64,000 nucleotides of DNA, taken from NCBI GenBank assembly GCA_004298155.1, contig SCRD01000012.1, positions 186,001 to 250,000 of the forward strand, given 5' to 3'. The stretch is from Acidobacteriota bacterium (GTDB lineage Bacteria; Acidobacteriota; Terriglobia; UBA7540). Below, one piece after another: positions 46,335 through 55,917 of the stretch. How positions within the stretch are numbered: position 1 is the stretch's first letter; every line of letters starts with the position of its first letter. A program made the position numbers and the translations under genes. The notes below the pieces were generated by a model that did not search any database, was not told the origin of the DNA, and was given only the letters and a program-made list of their open reading frames with translations.

Positions 46335-47018
46335 TCAAAACCGGCCATACTTTCGATAGGCATCAACGGGGTGCACGCCGCCGAGAATTGCCTTGCGGAC
46401 GAAATTTTCAGTGTTCACAACTTCTTCCGATTTTTCGAGGACCTGGATGGTAACCTCTTGCGGAATCACTATGACTCCATCCTTGTCACCCACAACGAAA
46501 TCTCCGCGGCGGATGGCCACCTGCCCAATTTTGATCTCCGTACCATACGACACAAGCTTCCACCTGCCCATCACGTCAGCGGGCGTCCGATAACGGCAGA
46601 AGACGGGAAATCCCAGCTTCAGGATGTAGTCGATGTCGCGCGCTCCGCCGTCAATCACGGCTCCTCTGGCGCCACGGACCCTGGCCGTCTCGCAGGACAG
46701 TTCACCGATGTGGGCGCTTACGTTGTCGTGCGGCTGGGAGACGATCACATCACCGTTACGCAGGTCGCCAAGCATCTTGAGAATGGGTACATAGACGACC
46801 TCAGGATCAGTGCTTGTTGTGGGTTCCCCCTCAACCGGCATGGCGATGCCTGCCACCTGTTGGTCCATCGTCAGCGCCTGGATGGAGGGCGGCAGCACCT
46901 GGTTGTGGAAGCCCATCTCGTGCAGCACATCAGAAATAGCTCCGGTGTAGATCACCGAAAAACGGCCGCAGACATCATCCACATTAAAATTAACGATACG
47001 ATCTCCCTGTTCCGCCAC
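46335..47018 (-). CDS. RraA-like / 4-hydroxy-4-methyl-2-oxoglutarate aldolase family protein
   Basis: This 227-residue protein of the RraA/HMG aldolase fold has the metal- and substrate-binding signature GGARDI (Arg127, Asp128), preceded by HIGELSCETA and followed by FCRYRTPADV, as in the aldolase branch rather than the RNase E regulator branch. Such enzymes cleave 4-hydroxy-2-keto acids or act as oxaloacetate decarboxylases in sugar-acid breakdown. The start is a GTG with AGGAGGG 7-8 bases upstream. It lies between an MFS transporter and a Gfo/Idh oxidoreductase, which fits a catabolic role. RNase E inhibition is unlikely here. Confidence 0.82.
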   Translation of the reverse strand: MAEQGDRIVNFNVDDVCGRFSVIYTGAISDVLHEMGFHNQVLPPSIQALTMDQQVAGIAMPVEGEPTTSTDPEVVYVPILKMLGDLRNGDVIVSQPHDNVSAHIGELSCETARVRGARGAVIDGGARDIDYILKLGFPVFCRYRTPADVMGRWKLVSYGTEIKIGQVAIRRGDFVVGDKDGVIVIPQEVTIQVLEKSEEVVNTENFVRKAILGGVHPVDAYRKYGRF

Positions 47019-47098
47019 GGAGTTCCCTCCTGTTGACTCGCCTGCATGCCGCTACTGTGGGCGCTCGGCTGCGACACCTCTCGCGCTGCCAGACAGTT

Positions 47099-48367
47099 TC
47101 ATACTTCCCGAATTGCCGCCGGAGACGCCCTTGGCGCAGTGCGAACGAGAGAAGTGAGCACTGCGCCCACTATGTAGCCGATGCCCAAGGCGGCGAAACC
47201 GTAAGCAAAGTTGCCAGTCCGCTTCTCGAGATACCCTACGACGACAGGCCCAAAATAGCCACCTAGATTGCCCAATGCGTTGATCAATCCCATTGCAGAA
47301 CCACTGACCGATCGCGGCAGCGTTTCGGAAGGGATTGCCCAGAAGGGCCCCAGCGCTCCGAACGACCCTGCTCCAACCAGGCTTATGGCGATAAAAGAGA
47401 GCACGAATGAATGCGGGCTAAGGAAAACGCTTGCCAGCATAAACACGCCGCCCCAGGCCATGGCTCCCGCAACATGCCTTTTCCTCTCACGGGTCTTATC
47501 GGAATGCCGCGAAATCAATACCATTCCGATGCCCGTCACAATGAAGGGAATCGTGAAAAGGAGACCTACCATCAGATCGCTCAGACGTTTCTCACGGTGA
47601 AGCGCGCTTGGCAGCCAGAAGAGATACCCGTAGTTGCCGCTGTTCTGCGTGAAATAGATAAGCACCAGCAGCAGCACCTGGGGGCGCAACAGCACCTTGA
47701 AAAACGGCTCCAGCTTCCCAGGACTTAGCTCGGCAGCCTCCGCTTCAAGAGTGGTCTCCAGAAAATTCTTTTCCTCTCCGCAAATCCACTTGGCCTGGTG
47801 CGGCTGGTCTTCGACAAACTTGAGCCAGATGATCAGCCATATAAAGGGCAATGCACCTTCTGAGATCAGCATCGCACGCCAGCCCCAGCGGCCGAGAATC
47901 CAGCCGGAAACTGGCGAGGATAGTACGACGGCTGTCGGAAGGCACAGCATCCAATATGCGTTCGCCCGGGCGCGTTCCGCTCGCGGGAACCAGTGCGCCA
48001 GCAGCACCAGCGTGGCGGGCCACACGCCGCCCTCGGCAATGCCGAGCACAAAGCGCATGACCCAGAATTGCTCCCACGTGCGCACCAGCCCGCAGACCAC
48101 AGCCGCAAGCCCCCAGCAGACCAATAGGATGCTGATGAACCGCTTGGCACTCCAGTGTTCTGCAAGGTAGCCGCCCGGAATCTGCAACAGCAGGTAGCCC
48201 CAGAAAAAAATGCCGGCCGCGCTGCCTGCCTGCGCGGCGTTCATGTGGAGATCGTGACTGATGGAAGGCAGAGCTAGAGAGATATTTGTCCGGTCGACGA
48301 AAGCGATCGTGTACATGATGAAGGCGACCGGAATGATGTGCTGCCAGCGTTTCTCTGGGATCGGCAT
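47099..48367 (-). CDS. MFS transporter, anion:cation symporter (ACS) family
   Basis: This 422-residue protein has 12 membrane helices and the ACS-type N-terminal pattern (FVDRTNISLALP, then GYLLLQIPGGYLAE), with a mid-loop of about 40 residues. This family brings in organic anions such as hexuronates, galactonate or phthalates with protons or sodium. It is first on the minus strand before the RraA-like, Gfo/Idh and isomerase genes, so it probably brings in their substrate. The ATG at 48367 gives the normal family length. Transport class is clear; the substrate is a guess. Confidence 0.86.
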   Translation of the reverse strand: MPIPEKRWQHIIPVAFIMYTIAFVDRTNISLALPSISHDLHMNAAQAGSAAGIFFWGYLLLQIPGGYLAEHWSAKRFISILLVCWGLAAVVCGLVRTWEQFWVMRFVLGIAEGGVWPATLVLLAHWFPRAERARANAYWMLCLPTAVVLSSPVSGWILGRWGWRAMLISEGALPFIWLIIWLKFVEDQPHQAKWICGEEKNFLETTLEAEAAELSPGKLEPFFKVLLRPQVLLLVLIYFTQNSGNYGYLFWLPSALHREKRLSDLMVGLLFTIPFIVTGIGMVLISRHSDKTRERKRHVAGAMAWGGVFMLASVFLSPHSFVLSFIAISLVGAGSFGALGPFWAIPSETLPRSVSGSAMGLINALGNLGGYFGPVVVGYLEKRTGNFAYGFAALGIGYIVGAVLTSLVRTAPRASPAAIREV

Positions 48368-48500
48368 AAGCGGGCAGGATTATACCAGACTCTTACTAAG
48401 ACACAATTTTTAAGTGAGACCGCCGTGAGCCATCCAGAAGGAAGGATATTCGAAGAAAATGTGTTCTGAGGAATCCGCAGCCCAATAGGCGCCAGGCAGC

Positions 48501-48797
48501 TTAAGCCCCGGCGCTCCGCTTCTCGTAATTTTCCATACAGTTCTTCGAGCAGAAATGGAGAACATGCCCGTTTTTCACCAGGCGATGCGACACTTCAGTC
48601 GAAACAAACATGCCGCACATCGGATCGCGTGCGGTCCGGCCCTGGGCTGCCTTTGCCTTATTGCTCTGCCCGCCCTGGGGACGGCCGTTCACGCCCCTGG
48701 GCGCCCCGCCGAGGATGCCGCGAATGGTCTTTGAGATGGCGAACACCATCCCGATCATAAAGACCAGATCCATGATGGCTTCAAATAAACGTGCCAC
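48501..48797 (-). CDS. YHS-domain protein with N-terminal membrane helix
   Basis: This 98-residue protein has an N-terminal hydrophobic helix (about 7-30), a Gly/Gln/Lys-rich linker and a C-terminal YHS/TRASH-type metal-binding domain. Its cysteines are Cys61 (DPMCGMFV), Cys83 and Cys87 (HFCSKNC). YHS domains occur in copper- and heavy-metal-handling proteins. The annotated start is GTG at 48797; an ATG at 48773 would shorten the N-terminus by eight residues. Neither has a strong ribosome-binding site. Stands alone, between the MFS and TPR genes. Confidence 0.75.
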   Translation of the reverse strand: MARLFEAIMDLVFMIGMVFAISKTIRGILGGAPRGVNGRPQGGQSNKAKAAQGRTARDPMCGMFVSTEVSHRLVKNGHVLHFCSKNCMENYEKRSAGA

Positions 48798-48841
48798 AAT
48801 AATATGACGGCGCCCAACCCGGCGAAGATGCCCGGCATCCG

Positions 48842-49492
48842 CTAAGGTTTCATAGCGGAGCCTGCGCTCCCCATGGCCGCGTCCAATTTCCCTCTGATGT
48901 CTTTCAAGCCTGGATAATTCGGGTTCTGCCGGTTGAGCTCATTCCAATACTTGTTGGCAGTCCTTAAGTCGTGGGTACCCTCAAGGTTTACCACAATAAG
49001 GTTGAAGATAGTCGGCTGGTGATTCGGGTTCATCACAAGCGCTTCGTTATATTGCGTAATGGCTTGCTGGACTTGACCGGTATAAAAGTAGCTTGTTCCC
49101 AGATCGGTCCGCGCGTTGATGTCCCTGGAGTTCAATTTCAGGGAACGCTGGTACCAATCAATCGCCAGATTGAAATACTTGTTGTCATAAAGGTAATTTG
49201 CCAGTTGCAACGGGACCTCGGCATCCTGAGGATTCTGCCTGGCGCGTTGTTCGTAGCTCTGGATAATCTGCGCAACTTCCAGCGGCGGATGTCCTTTGGG
49301 AAGGCCCGTTGCCGGATCAACGCTTGCGTTTCCGCTCACGCCCATCGCACCGGCTGAAGGAGACTCAGCGTTTGCCGTCGCCGCAGCAGCCGGCGCCGGA
49401 ACAATTGCCTGCCGCTGGGACTTGTAAATGAAACCTGCCAGAAATCCAACGCTGAAGAAAATGACAGCGGTCACGATTGTTTCGATTTTCAC
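48842..49492 (-). CDS. membrane-anchored TPR protein (CcmH/NrfG-like)
   Basis: This 216-residue protein has an N-terminal membrane helix (about 5-24) and an Ala/Pro-rich linker. Tetratricopeptide repeats span about 75-200, for example YFNLAIDWYQRSLKLNSRD and QVQQAITQYNEALVMNPN. This arrangement resembles the TPR part of cytochrome c biogenesis proteins such as CcmH/NrfG but is not diagnostic. The helix and linker place the repeats outside the cytoplasm. It lies 44 bases before the YHS gene on the same strand, so both are probably cotranscribed. No other biogenesis gene adjoins it. Confidence 0.78.
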   Translation of the reverse strand: MKIETIVTAVIFFSVGFLAGFIYKSQRQAIVPAPAAAATANAESPSAGAMGVSGNASVDPATGLPKGHPPLEVAQIIQSYEQRARQNPQDAEVPLQLANYLYDNKYFNLAIDWYQRSLKLNSRDINARTDLGTSYFYTGQVQQAITQYNEALVMNPNHQPTIFNLIVVNLEGTHDLRTANKYWNELNRQNPNYPGLKDIRGKLDAAMGSAGSAMKP

Positions 49493-49812
49493 TTCGTTCT
49501 TAACCCTCGATCAATTCTCAAACTTCAATTCGAAGAACTTTATAGTACGATATAAGGCTGGCCAATGGTAGCAGGAACGCGCTGCCGTTCCTCTACTCGT
49601 AGGCTAAATTAGGACGAGAGCAGGGTCTGCGGAACAGGGTTTCACAATAATTATCATTTACACCTGCTTCGCCATTGCCGGCCGCCTCGACATGGCTGGC
49701 CGCTCGCTTATGGCCAGAAGGTGCTGTGCCGGCAGTCAATGTTATATGACTATCCCGGAACGTTTGGATGGTTCGCGTTTTCAATCTCAGTCGTCGCACA
49801 GACGGAGGTCTT
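49493..49812. other. divergent intergenic region
   Basis: About 320 bases separate the TPR gene (minus) and the aldehyde dehydrogenase gene (plus). A GGAGG site at 49803-49807 serves the latter. An AT-rich stretch at 49537-49560 could be the TPR promoter. No other element is supported. Confidence 0.35.
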
Positions 49813-51270
49813 ATGCCCCAAGTTTATCGAAACCTAATCGCCGGCCAATGGATTGAATGCGCATCGAAGAAAACATTCCCCAACGTCAATCCGGCCAACA
49901 CCGAAGAAGTGATCGGACAGTTTCAGGCTTCCGGCCCTGAAGACGTGAATGCAGCATGCGCCGAGGCGGCAAAGGCACAGCCCGTGTGGGCTGCATTGCC
50001 CGCCCCCCGCCGTGGAGAATATTTGTTCAAAGCCGCTGAGTTGCTGGAATCCCGCATCGACAAGGTTGCTGAAGATATGACCCGCGAAGAAGGCAAAACG
50101 CTGCCGGAAGCCAAGGGTGAAGTCAAGCGCGCCATCAACATATTCCGATATTTCGGGGGCGAGGGCGCGCGGGCATTTAGCTACCAGATTCCTTCGGAAC
50201 GGCCGAACGTCTTCTGCTACATGATGCGCAAACCGCTCGGACTGGTGGGCCTGATAACGCCGTGGAATTTTCCCAGCGCGATCCCTGCATGGAAAATGGC
50301 CCCGGCTCTGGTGGCCGGCAATACGGTCGTAATCAAGCCGGCGTCACTTGCCCCGCTCAGTCCCTACCGCCTGGTGGAAGCGCTGGTCGAGGCCGGCATA
50401 CCCGGAGGCGTGATAAATTACGTCACCGGAAGCGGGAGGGGAGCAGGCAACGCCCTGGTGGAGCACCCTGCTGTTCGCGCCATATCCTTTACAGGTTCGT
50501 GCGATGTGGGCAATCGGCTTCACGAACAACTGGCGGGACGCAAGGTGCGGGTCCAGCTTGAGATGGGCGGCAAGAACCCGACGATTGTCCTGAAGGACGC
50601 AGATCTTGATTACGCGGCAGACATTCTCATCAACGGTGCGTTCTTCTCAACCGGGCAGAAATGCACTGCGTGCAGCCGCGCCATTATCGAAAAAGACATT
50701 TACAGGCCGCTGGTTGAAAAGCTGGTCGCCAAAACGAAAGCCTTGAAAGTAGGCAACGGAATAGAACCGGGAATCCAGATTGGGCCTGCGGTGGATGAAA
50801 ACCAACTTGAAACCGACCTGAAGTATATTGAAATTGCCAGGAAGGAAGGCGCCAAACTGTTGTGCGGAGGGAACCGCCTGACTGGCGGAATTTATGACAA
50901 AGGCTTCTTTGTTGAGCCGACAATTTTCGACCAGGTCAAGCCAGAAATGCGTATTGCCCAGGAAGAAGTTTTCGGGCCGGTACTCGCACTGATGGTGGCT
51001 GACGATTTTGAAGATGCCATGCGTCTGGCCAATGGGGTCCAGTTCGGACTTTCTGCTTCCATCGTGTCACGAGACCTGACGCGGGTGCACCAGTTCATCA
51101 ATGGTATCGAGGCCGGGCTGATCACCGTCAACCTGCCCACTGCGGGTGTCGAATACCAGCTTCCGTTTGGGGGTACCAAAGAATCAAGCTTCGGCATGCG
51201 CGAACAGGGGCCGGTGGCGCTCGATTTCTATACAGAATCGCGCACGGTTTACTTAAAGTACACGCAATAG
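49813..51270 (+). CDS. aldehyde dehydrogenase, 2-oxoglutarate-semialdehyde type
   Basis: This 485-residue NAD(P)-dependent aldehyde dehydrogenase has catalytic Cys284 (GQKCTACS), general base Glu250 (LEMGGKNP), the oxyanion Asn152 (TPWNFP) and the Rossmann segment FTGSCDVG. The sequence is closest in character to the 2-oxoglutarate-semialdehyde and related dehydrogenases that finish oxidative pentose, glucarate or hydroxyproline breakdown. The start at 49813 is chosen because GGAGG is 5 bases upstream. A U32-like gene follows after 30 bases, suggesting an operon. Catalytic identity is sure; the substrate is inferred. Confidence 0.87.
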   Translation: MPQVYRNLIAGQWIECASKKTFPNVNPANTEEVIGQFQASGPEDVNAACAEAAKAQPVWAALPAPRRGEYLFKAAELLESRIDKVAEDMTREEGKTLPEAKGEVKRAINIFRYFGGEGARAFSYQIPSERPNVFCYMMRKPLGLVGLITPWNFPSAIPAWKMAPALVAGNTVVIKPASLAPLSPYRLVEALVEAGIPGGVINYVTGSGRGAGNALVEHPAVRAISFTGSCDVGNRLHEQLAGRKVRVQLEMGGKNPTIVLKDADLDYAADILINGAFFSTGQKCTACSRAIIEKDIYRPLVEKLVAKTKALKVGNGIEPGIQIGPAVDENQLETDLKYIEIARKEGAKLLCGGNRLTGGIYDKGFFVEPTIFDQVKPEMRIAQEEVFGPVLALMVADDFEDAMRLANGVQFGLSASIVSRDLTRVHQFINGIEAGLITVNLPTAGVEYQLPFGGTKESSFGMREQGPVALDFYTESRTVYLKYTQ

Positions 51271-51300
51271 AGAGAACCTGAGGAAAATCTGAGGCTCCAC

Positions 51301-52242
51301 ATGGAGATAGCCATGAAAAAGACCCAACAATTTCTCGCCAAGCTCAAGCTTCCGTATGAAGACAATCATGCGCTCGAACCCAGTTCCCTGAGGTTCAAGG
51401 ACGGCGGACAATACCGTTTTGAGATCCCAAGCGTGGAGGGCCCTCGCGTTTTCCGTGAAGTGCTCGATGCGGCCAAGAACCTGAATGTCCCGATTCACCG
51501 CGTTAGCCAGGGAAGCGGCATCATGCTGCTGACGAAGGCCGAAATTTCCGAAATGGCCCGCATCGGCCGCGATCAGCGCATCGAGGTCTGTTTGTTCGTC
51601 GGGCCGCGCGCGACTTTCGAGACGGGGGCGCAGATATCTTCTTCGGCCGGTAAAGTGCTCGGACTCCAACATCGCGGCGCCGACCAGCTGGTCTACGCTA
51701 TCGAAGAAATCAGGCGCGCTTGCGATTTGGGCATACGCAGCGTTCTTCCCGCCGATCTTGGATTGATCTGGGTGATTAATGAGATGAAGAAGAAGGGCGA
51801 ACTGCCCAGAAACCTGGTCATCAAGAGCTCGGTCACTCTGCCAGCCGCCAATCCCGCTACGGCCCGATTATTTCAACAAGCGGGTGTCTCCACTTTGAAT
51901 ATCCCCACCGACCTTGCGCCTGCGCAAATCGGGGCCATCCGTCAGGCGGTGAATATTCCCATCGATCTTTACATCGAAGTCCCGGACAATTTCGGGGGCT
52001 TCGTCCGCTACTACGAAATGCCGCGGATCATCCAGGTTTCTGCGCCCAATTATTTCAAATTCGGGCTCCGGAATGCTCCGGACATTTATCCTTCCGGCAT
52101 CCATATTGAAGACCTGGCAGCCAGGATGGGCCGCGAGCGTGTCCGCCGCGCCCGTATCGCATTTGACCTTCTGGAGCAGTATGCGCCAGACGTGAAGATG
52201 TCTCCACTCGGTTCCAAAGACCTGGGAATCCCGGAAGTGTGA
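51301..52242 (+). CDS. U32-like TIM-barrel protein
   Basis: This 313-residue protein looks like a TIM barrel of the peptidase U32/YrbL-like type. It has hydrophobic strands alternating with helices, for example RIEVCLFVGPRATFE, NLVIKSSVTLPAANP and IPIDLYIEVPDNFGGF. I do not see the usual U32 signature cysteine cluster, so the family call is tentative. It starts at ATG 51301 (GAGG upstream); a second ATG at 51313 with GGAG before it is equally possible. It follows the aldehyde dehydrogenase gene by 30 bases, so a catabolic role is likely. I cannot name a reaction. Confidence 0.6.
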   Translation: MEIAMKKTQQFLAKLKLPYEDNHALEPSSLRFKDGGQYRFEIPSVEGPRVFREVLDAAKNLNVPIHRVSQGSGIMLLTKAEISEMARIGRDQRIEVCLFVGPRATFETGAQISSSAGKVLGLQHRGADQLVYAIEEIRRACDLGIRSVLPADLGLIWVINEMKKKGELPRNLVIKSSVTLPAANPATARLFQQAGVSTLNIPTDLAPAQIGAIRQAVNIPIDLYIEVPDNFGGFVRYYEMPRIIQVSAPNYFKFGLRNAPDIYPSGIHIEDLAARMGRERVRRARIAFDLLEQYAPDVKMSPLGSKDLGIPEV

Positions 52243-52432
52243 CCGGCTCATATTCCATTGCCGGACCGTCTCTGTTAATTGCTCCGCCAATGCATGAGGA
52301 TGCGTTTTCGTCTGACTCCAGGGCCCCTGCCCTGGCGTTTTGTAAAACGTCTGTCAAATTGGCCGGGCCCGTGGCAGCGCATAGAAACGCCTAACATCCG
52401 AATCCCGTATATCATGATAGGCATTTACAAGC

Positions 52433-55039
52433 ATGCAAAGGTTTCTTCCATTCCCGAAGCCTGTGCTGGCTGCTCTTGCGGCAATCTTTAGCGCCGCAGT
52501 TGTACTTTATAGCGCGCTATGGATGTACTCCATCCGCTGGCAGAGCGGCGTGGACCTGGGATTTAATTTCGACTATATCGGGTCACTGCATGCCGAACGT
52601 GTCAGGAGCGTCGAGCCCGGAGGGCCCGCTGCAAAAGTCGGGTTGCGAGTGGGAGACCGGATCACGGCAATCAACGGGCACCCCATCGAAGATCGTCACA
52701 TGATATTTGAATTGTGGTCGGGCCAGAAGCCTGGTGATTCTGTCAGGCTCTCCATCGTCCGACAAGGTGAACCTTCTCCGCTGGAAATCACTGCCACTTT
52801 CCGGATGCGGCGGCCAGAGTCCCGGGAAGCAGGGTTGGCGGAAAGGCTGGGGAGGGAAATTCTCCAGACCTATCCATTCGTGTTCCTGATTGTCGGTCTG
52901 CCGGTCCTGTTTCTGCGGTTAGAAGATCGAAATGCCTGGGTCCTGGCCCTGATGTTTGTCTGTTTCATTGCCGCCCCGCCTTTTCCCAATATGTTCGCAG
53001 GTCTGGACCCTGCCCTTCGTTCATTTGCCACGGCCTATCGAGCGATCTTCAGCACCTTGCTTGGGGCGATCTTCTATTGCTTTTTCGCGCTCTTCCCTGC
53101 CCGGTCATTCCTGGACCGCCGCTTTCCATGGCTAAAGTGGCTTGGACTGGTTGTTGGCATGACTTTTGCTTTGCCAGGGTTGCAGATTGGAACTTCGCAT
53201 GCTCCCGCTGCGTTGGACGGTCTGATCGGCCCACACTCTTCACATATCATTCGCCTGTCTTACAACTACGCGTTCATCGCACTCGGCTTGATCGCTCTCG
53301 TAGATAACTGGTTCACCGTACCGACTCCGGAAGCCCGGCGCAAAATTCGCGTTCTCCTGTGGGGAACTCTCGTGGGAGTGCTCCCTATATCTTTTCTGGC
53401 CGCTCTTGGAGATTTCTTCCGAGTGCATCCGCCGCTGGCTGTGGGTGTAACAATGGCCATGCTGCTCTTTCTTTTCCCTCTCTCCTTCGCCTACGCAGTC
53501 GTCAAGCACCGTGTCCTTGAGGTTCCGGTCCTGTTGCGCCGCGGCGCTCGTTACCTCCTGGTCCTTCGCGGCTTCACAATTCTTCTGGCCCTTGCCAGCA
53601 TTGGCATTACGCTGGTCTTCGCCTTTTTCCTTACCCCGTACCTGGAACTTCTTGCCGCCGGCGGAGTTCCAGGCGGCATTGCGCTGGGAGCCGGGTTTGG
53701 CACAATCCTGCTGTGGACTGGAATGGCGGTCCATAAGCGCGTTGGAGAAAAGATCGACCGTGCTTTTTTCCGGAACTCATATGACGCACGCATGGTCCTG
53801 GAGAACCTGGTCGAAATTTCTCGAACCGCGACCGACAGGGAAAAGTTGGCAGACCTGTTGCAGAAACACGTGGAACAAGCGTTGAGCCCAAGCTCGCTGG
53901 TGGTCTACCTTGAGACAGCCGACAACCAGCTTTCCGCCATGCGTGGAGAGGCCACACCAGAGCTATCCGTCCTCCCACCCGCCGACCCGTTGCTGTCTGA
54001 AATGGTCCGGCGCGGGCTGCCGTGGGAAGTAATGAACGAGGACGAGGATAGGCTCCCCCAGCCGTTTCTGCTGGCGCCGCTCAAGCCCGACTGCCTTGTG
54101 CCCATACTCGGACGTAAGGGCCATCTGGCAGGCCTTCTCGTGCTCGGCTCAAGGCTTTCGGAGGAGCCTTATTCCCGCGAGGACAAGCGGCTTCTGGCGT
54201 CTGTAGCCACCCAGGCCGGCATCGCGATGGAAAGCATCCATCTGGGCGAGGAGATTGCCGAACGCATTGAGACAGAGCGCCGCGCCGCCCAGGAAATGGA
54301 GTTTGCCCGTCAGGTCCAATCCCGGCTGTTCCCGCAAAAATTCCCACCGGTTCGAACGCTTGATTACGCGGGAGGCTGCGCTCAGGCCCGCGAAGTGGGC
54401 GGCGATTATTACGATTTTCTTGAACTTCGGCCCGGCCGCCTGGCGCTGGTGCTGGCGGACATCGCGGGCAAGGGGGTTTCCGGAGCCTTGTTGATGGCCA
54501 ATCTTCAGGCCAACCTGCGCAGCCAGTATGCCTTGGCGCTCAACGACATGTGTCAGCTTCTGAGTTCGGTGAACCGCCTGTTTTACGAAAATACCGGCGA
54601 TAATAGCTACGCCACGCTTTTTTTTGCGGATTACGACGACATAACCCGCCGCCTCCGCTACGTGAATTGCGGCCACTTGCCGCCCCTTCTGGTCCGAGGG
54701 TGTGATCATTCCACTGCCAACTCTGATCCACCGTCGAATGTCGAACGTCTGGAACCCACATCAACCGTGCTTGGCCTTTTTGAACAGTGGGAATGTAACG
54801 TCGCAGAGACCTCCCTAAACCCCGGAGATACTTTGCTGCTCTACACTGACGGCGTAACAGAGGCTACCAACCCCTCCGGCGAGGAATTCGGAGAGTCGCG
54901 GCTGCTTCAGACACTCTGTTCCCATTACAACCTCGATGCCCAGCCATTGCTCGACTCCGTCATTCGGGCCGTGCAGCAGTTTGGCAGTGAGGAGCAGGCC
55001 GATGACATCACCCTGGTCGTCGCGCGTTGCAGGTCATAA
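52433..55039 (+). CDS. PDZ - multi-pass membrane - GAF - RsbU-type serine phosphatase
   Basis: This 868-residue signalling protein has an N-terminal membrane helix (about 10-33) and a PDZ domain (about 45-127, with 'GGPAAKVGLRVGDRI..ING'). A multi-pass membrane region (about 140-460) follows, then a GAF-like domain (about 470-620). The C-terminal PP2C/SpoIIE phosphatase shows its metal-site motifs: GGDYYDF (656-662), DIAGKGVSG, YTDGVTEATN and DDITLVVAR. RsbU-like phosphatases dephosphorylate anti-sigma-factor antagonists and so turn on stress or developmental sigma factors. The PDZ domain may sense or recruit envelope proteins. No anti-sigma partner lies next to it. Confidence 0.87.
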   Translation: MQRFLPFPKPVLAALAAIFSAAVVLYSALWMYSIRWQSGVDLGFNFDYIGSLHAERVRSVEPGGPAAKVGLRVGDRITAINGHPIEDRHMIFELWSGQKPGDSVRLSIVRQGEPSPLEITATFRMRRPESREAGLAERLGREILQTYPFVFLIVGLPVLFLRLEDRNAWVLALMFVCFIAAPPFPNMFAGLDPALRSFATAYRAIFSTLLGAIFYCFFALFPARSFLDRRFPWLKWLGLVVGMTFALPGLQIGTSHAPAALDGLIGPHSSHIIRLSYNYAFIALGLIALVDNWFTVPTPEARRKIRVLLWGTLVGVLPISFLAALGDFFRVHPPLAVGVTMAMLLFLFPLSFAYAVVKHRVLEVPVLLRRGARYLLVLRGFTILLALASIGITLVFAFFLTPYLELLAAGGVPGGIALGAGFGTILLWTGMAVHKRVGEKIDRAFFRNSYDARMVLENLVEISRTATDREKLADLLQKHVEQALSPSSLVVYLETADNQLSAMRGEATPELSVLPPADPLLSEMVRRGLPWEVMNEDEDRLPQPFLLAPLKPDCLVPILGRKGHLAGLLVLGSRLSEEPYSREDKRLLASVATQAGIAMESIHLGEEIAERIETERRAAQEMEFARQVQSRLFPQKFPPVRTLDYAGGCAQAREVGGDYYDFLELRPGRLALVLADIAGKGVSGALLMANLQANLRSQYALALNDMCQLLSSVNRLFYENTGDNSYATLFFADYDDITRRLRYVNCGHLPPLLVRGCDHSTANSDPPSNVERLEPTSTVLGLFEQWECNVAETSLNPGDTLLLYTDGVTEATNPSGEEFGESRLLQTLCSHYNLDAQPLLDSVIRAVQQFGSEEQADDITLVVARCRS

Positions 55040-55131
55040 CCAATTGCTGTTCGCCGCAAAAACACGCCGGTGCCATACCCGCCAAAACGGTTCTCTGCTC
55101 CACCGGTTTACGGTTATGGTAAACTCCATCC

Positions 55132-55791
55132 ATGAAGTATCTGCTCGCCATTACGGTGTTTCTGGCGGGTGCCTTGTTTCCGCTCGCCCTCACCGGCCAA
55201 TCCACTGCTTTGATGTCCGGCTCATCCGCTCCCGGCTTCTGGGCGCCGCCCGGATTCCGCGTGCTCGGCGGCACGCGTGCAATTGTCTTTCCTTCATTTT
55301 ACGGGTATCCGGAGAGTTATCCGTTCACCTATTTCTACCCGAGCCTGTGGCCGCCACTCGACGTCGAATACCAGCAGGCTTCGCTGATCGCGAACGGCGA
55401 CGTTGCCGCGGAAGTTGCCGCGCAAGAGAAAGAGTATCTCTCCAGCCAGGTACAGGCGCTGACGAACGAGGTGCATTCGCTTCGCGAGCAACAAAGTCTT
55501 CGGCAGATCGTGCAGGGACCTGCCGCGTCATCGGGCGTCGAGACCTCTGGCCGGCCCTTGCCACAGGCTGAATCCCGCGCTCAGCAGGCATTCCCGGTCA
55601 CTGTTTTTATCTACCGCGACGGGCACGAGATGGAAGTGCGTGACTATGCGATTTTTGGTGACACTTTATGGGTTTTCAACGGCCCGGCCGCCCGCAAGTT
55701 TCCACTTTCCGATTTCAACATAGAGGCCAGCCGGCAGGTCAACGAAGAGCACGGAGTTGAATTCCCGTTGTCTGGACCGCACCGCCCATAA
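55132..55791 (+). CDS. secreted protein of unknown function with coiled coil
   Basis: This 219-residue protein has a signal peptide (about 1-22). A Tyr/Pro/Phe-rich segment lies at about 50-75, a heptad-like helix at about 90-120 (EKEYLSSQVQALTNEVHSLREQQ), and a beta-rich C-terminus (VTVFIYRDGHEMEVRDYAIFGD) at about 155-210. It is probably periplasmic or envelope-associated. I do not recognise a family with certainty, though the C-terminal part resembles small beta domains common in acidobacterial secreted proteins. The start at 55132 has only a weak ribosome-binding site. It is 92 bases after the phosphatase gene. Confidence 0.65.
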   Translation: MKYLLAITVFLAGALFPLALTGQSTALMSGSSAPGFWAPPGFRVLGGTRAIVFPSFYGYPESYPFTYFYPSLWPPLDVEYQQASLIANGDVAAEVAAQEKEYLSSQVQALTNEVHSLREQQSLRQIVQGPAASSGVETSGRPLPQAESRAQQAFPVTVFIYRDGHEMEVRDYAIFGDTLWVFNGPAARKFPLSDFNIEASRQVNEEHGVEFPLSGPHRP

Positions 55792-55917
55792 TGTGGCGCC
55801 GCTATTTCCACGGCTTTACACCCCGTTCAATAATCCGCGCTTGCGTTCCCGGCCGGATCACATCATAATCTGGCATTTCCGGGTTCTACTCCCGTTCACA
55901 GCCAAAGGAGGATTTAA

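Noticed and set aside
46293-47036. 247-codon plus-strand frame over the RraA-like gene
   Set aside because: It is antisense to a gene with the full metal-binding signature; no similarity of its own.
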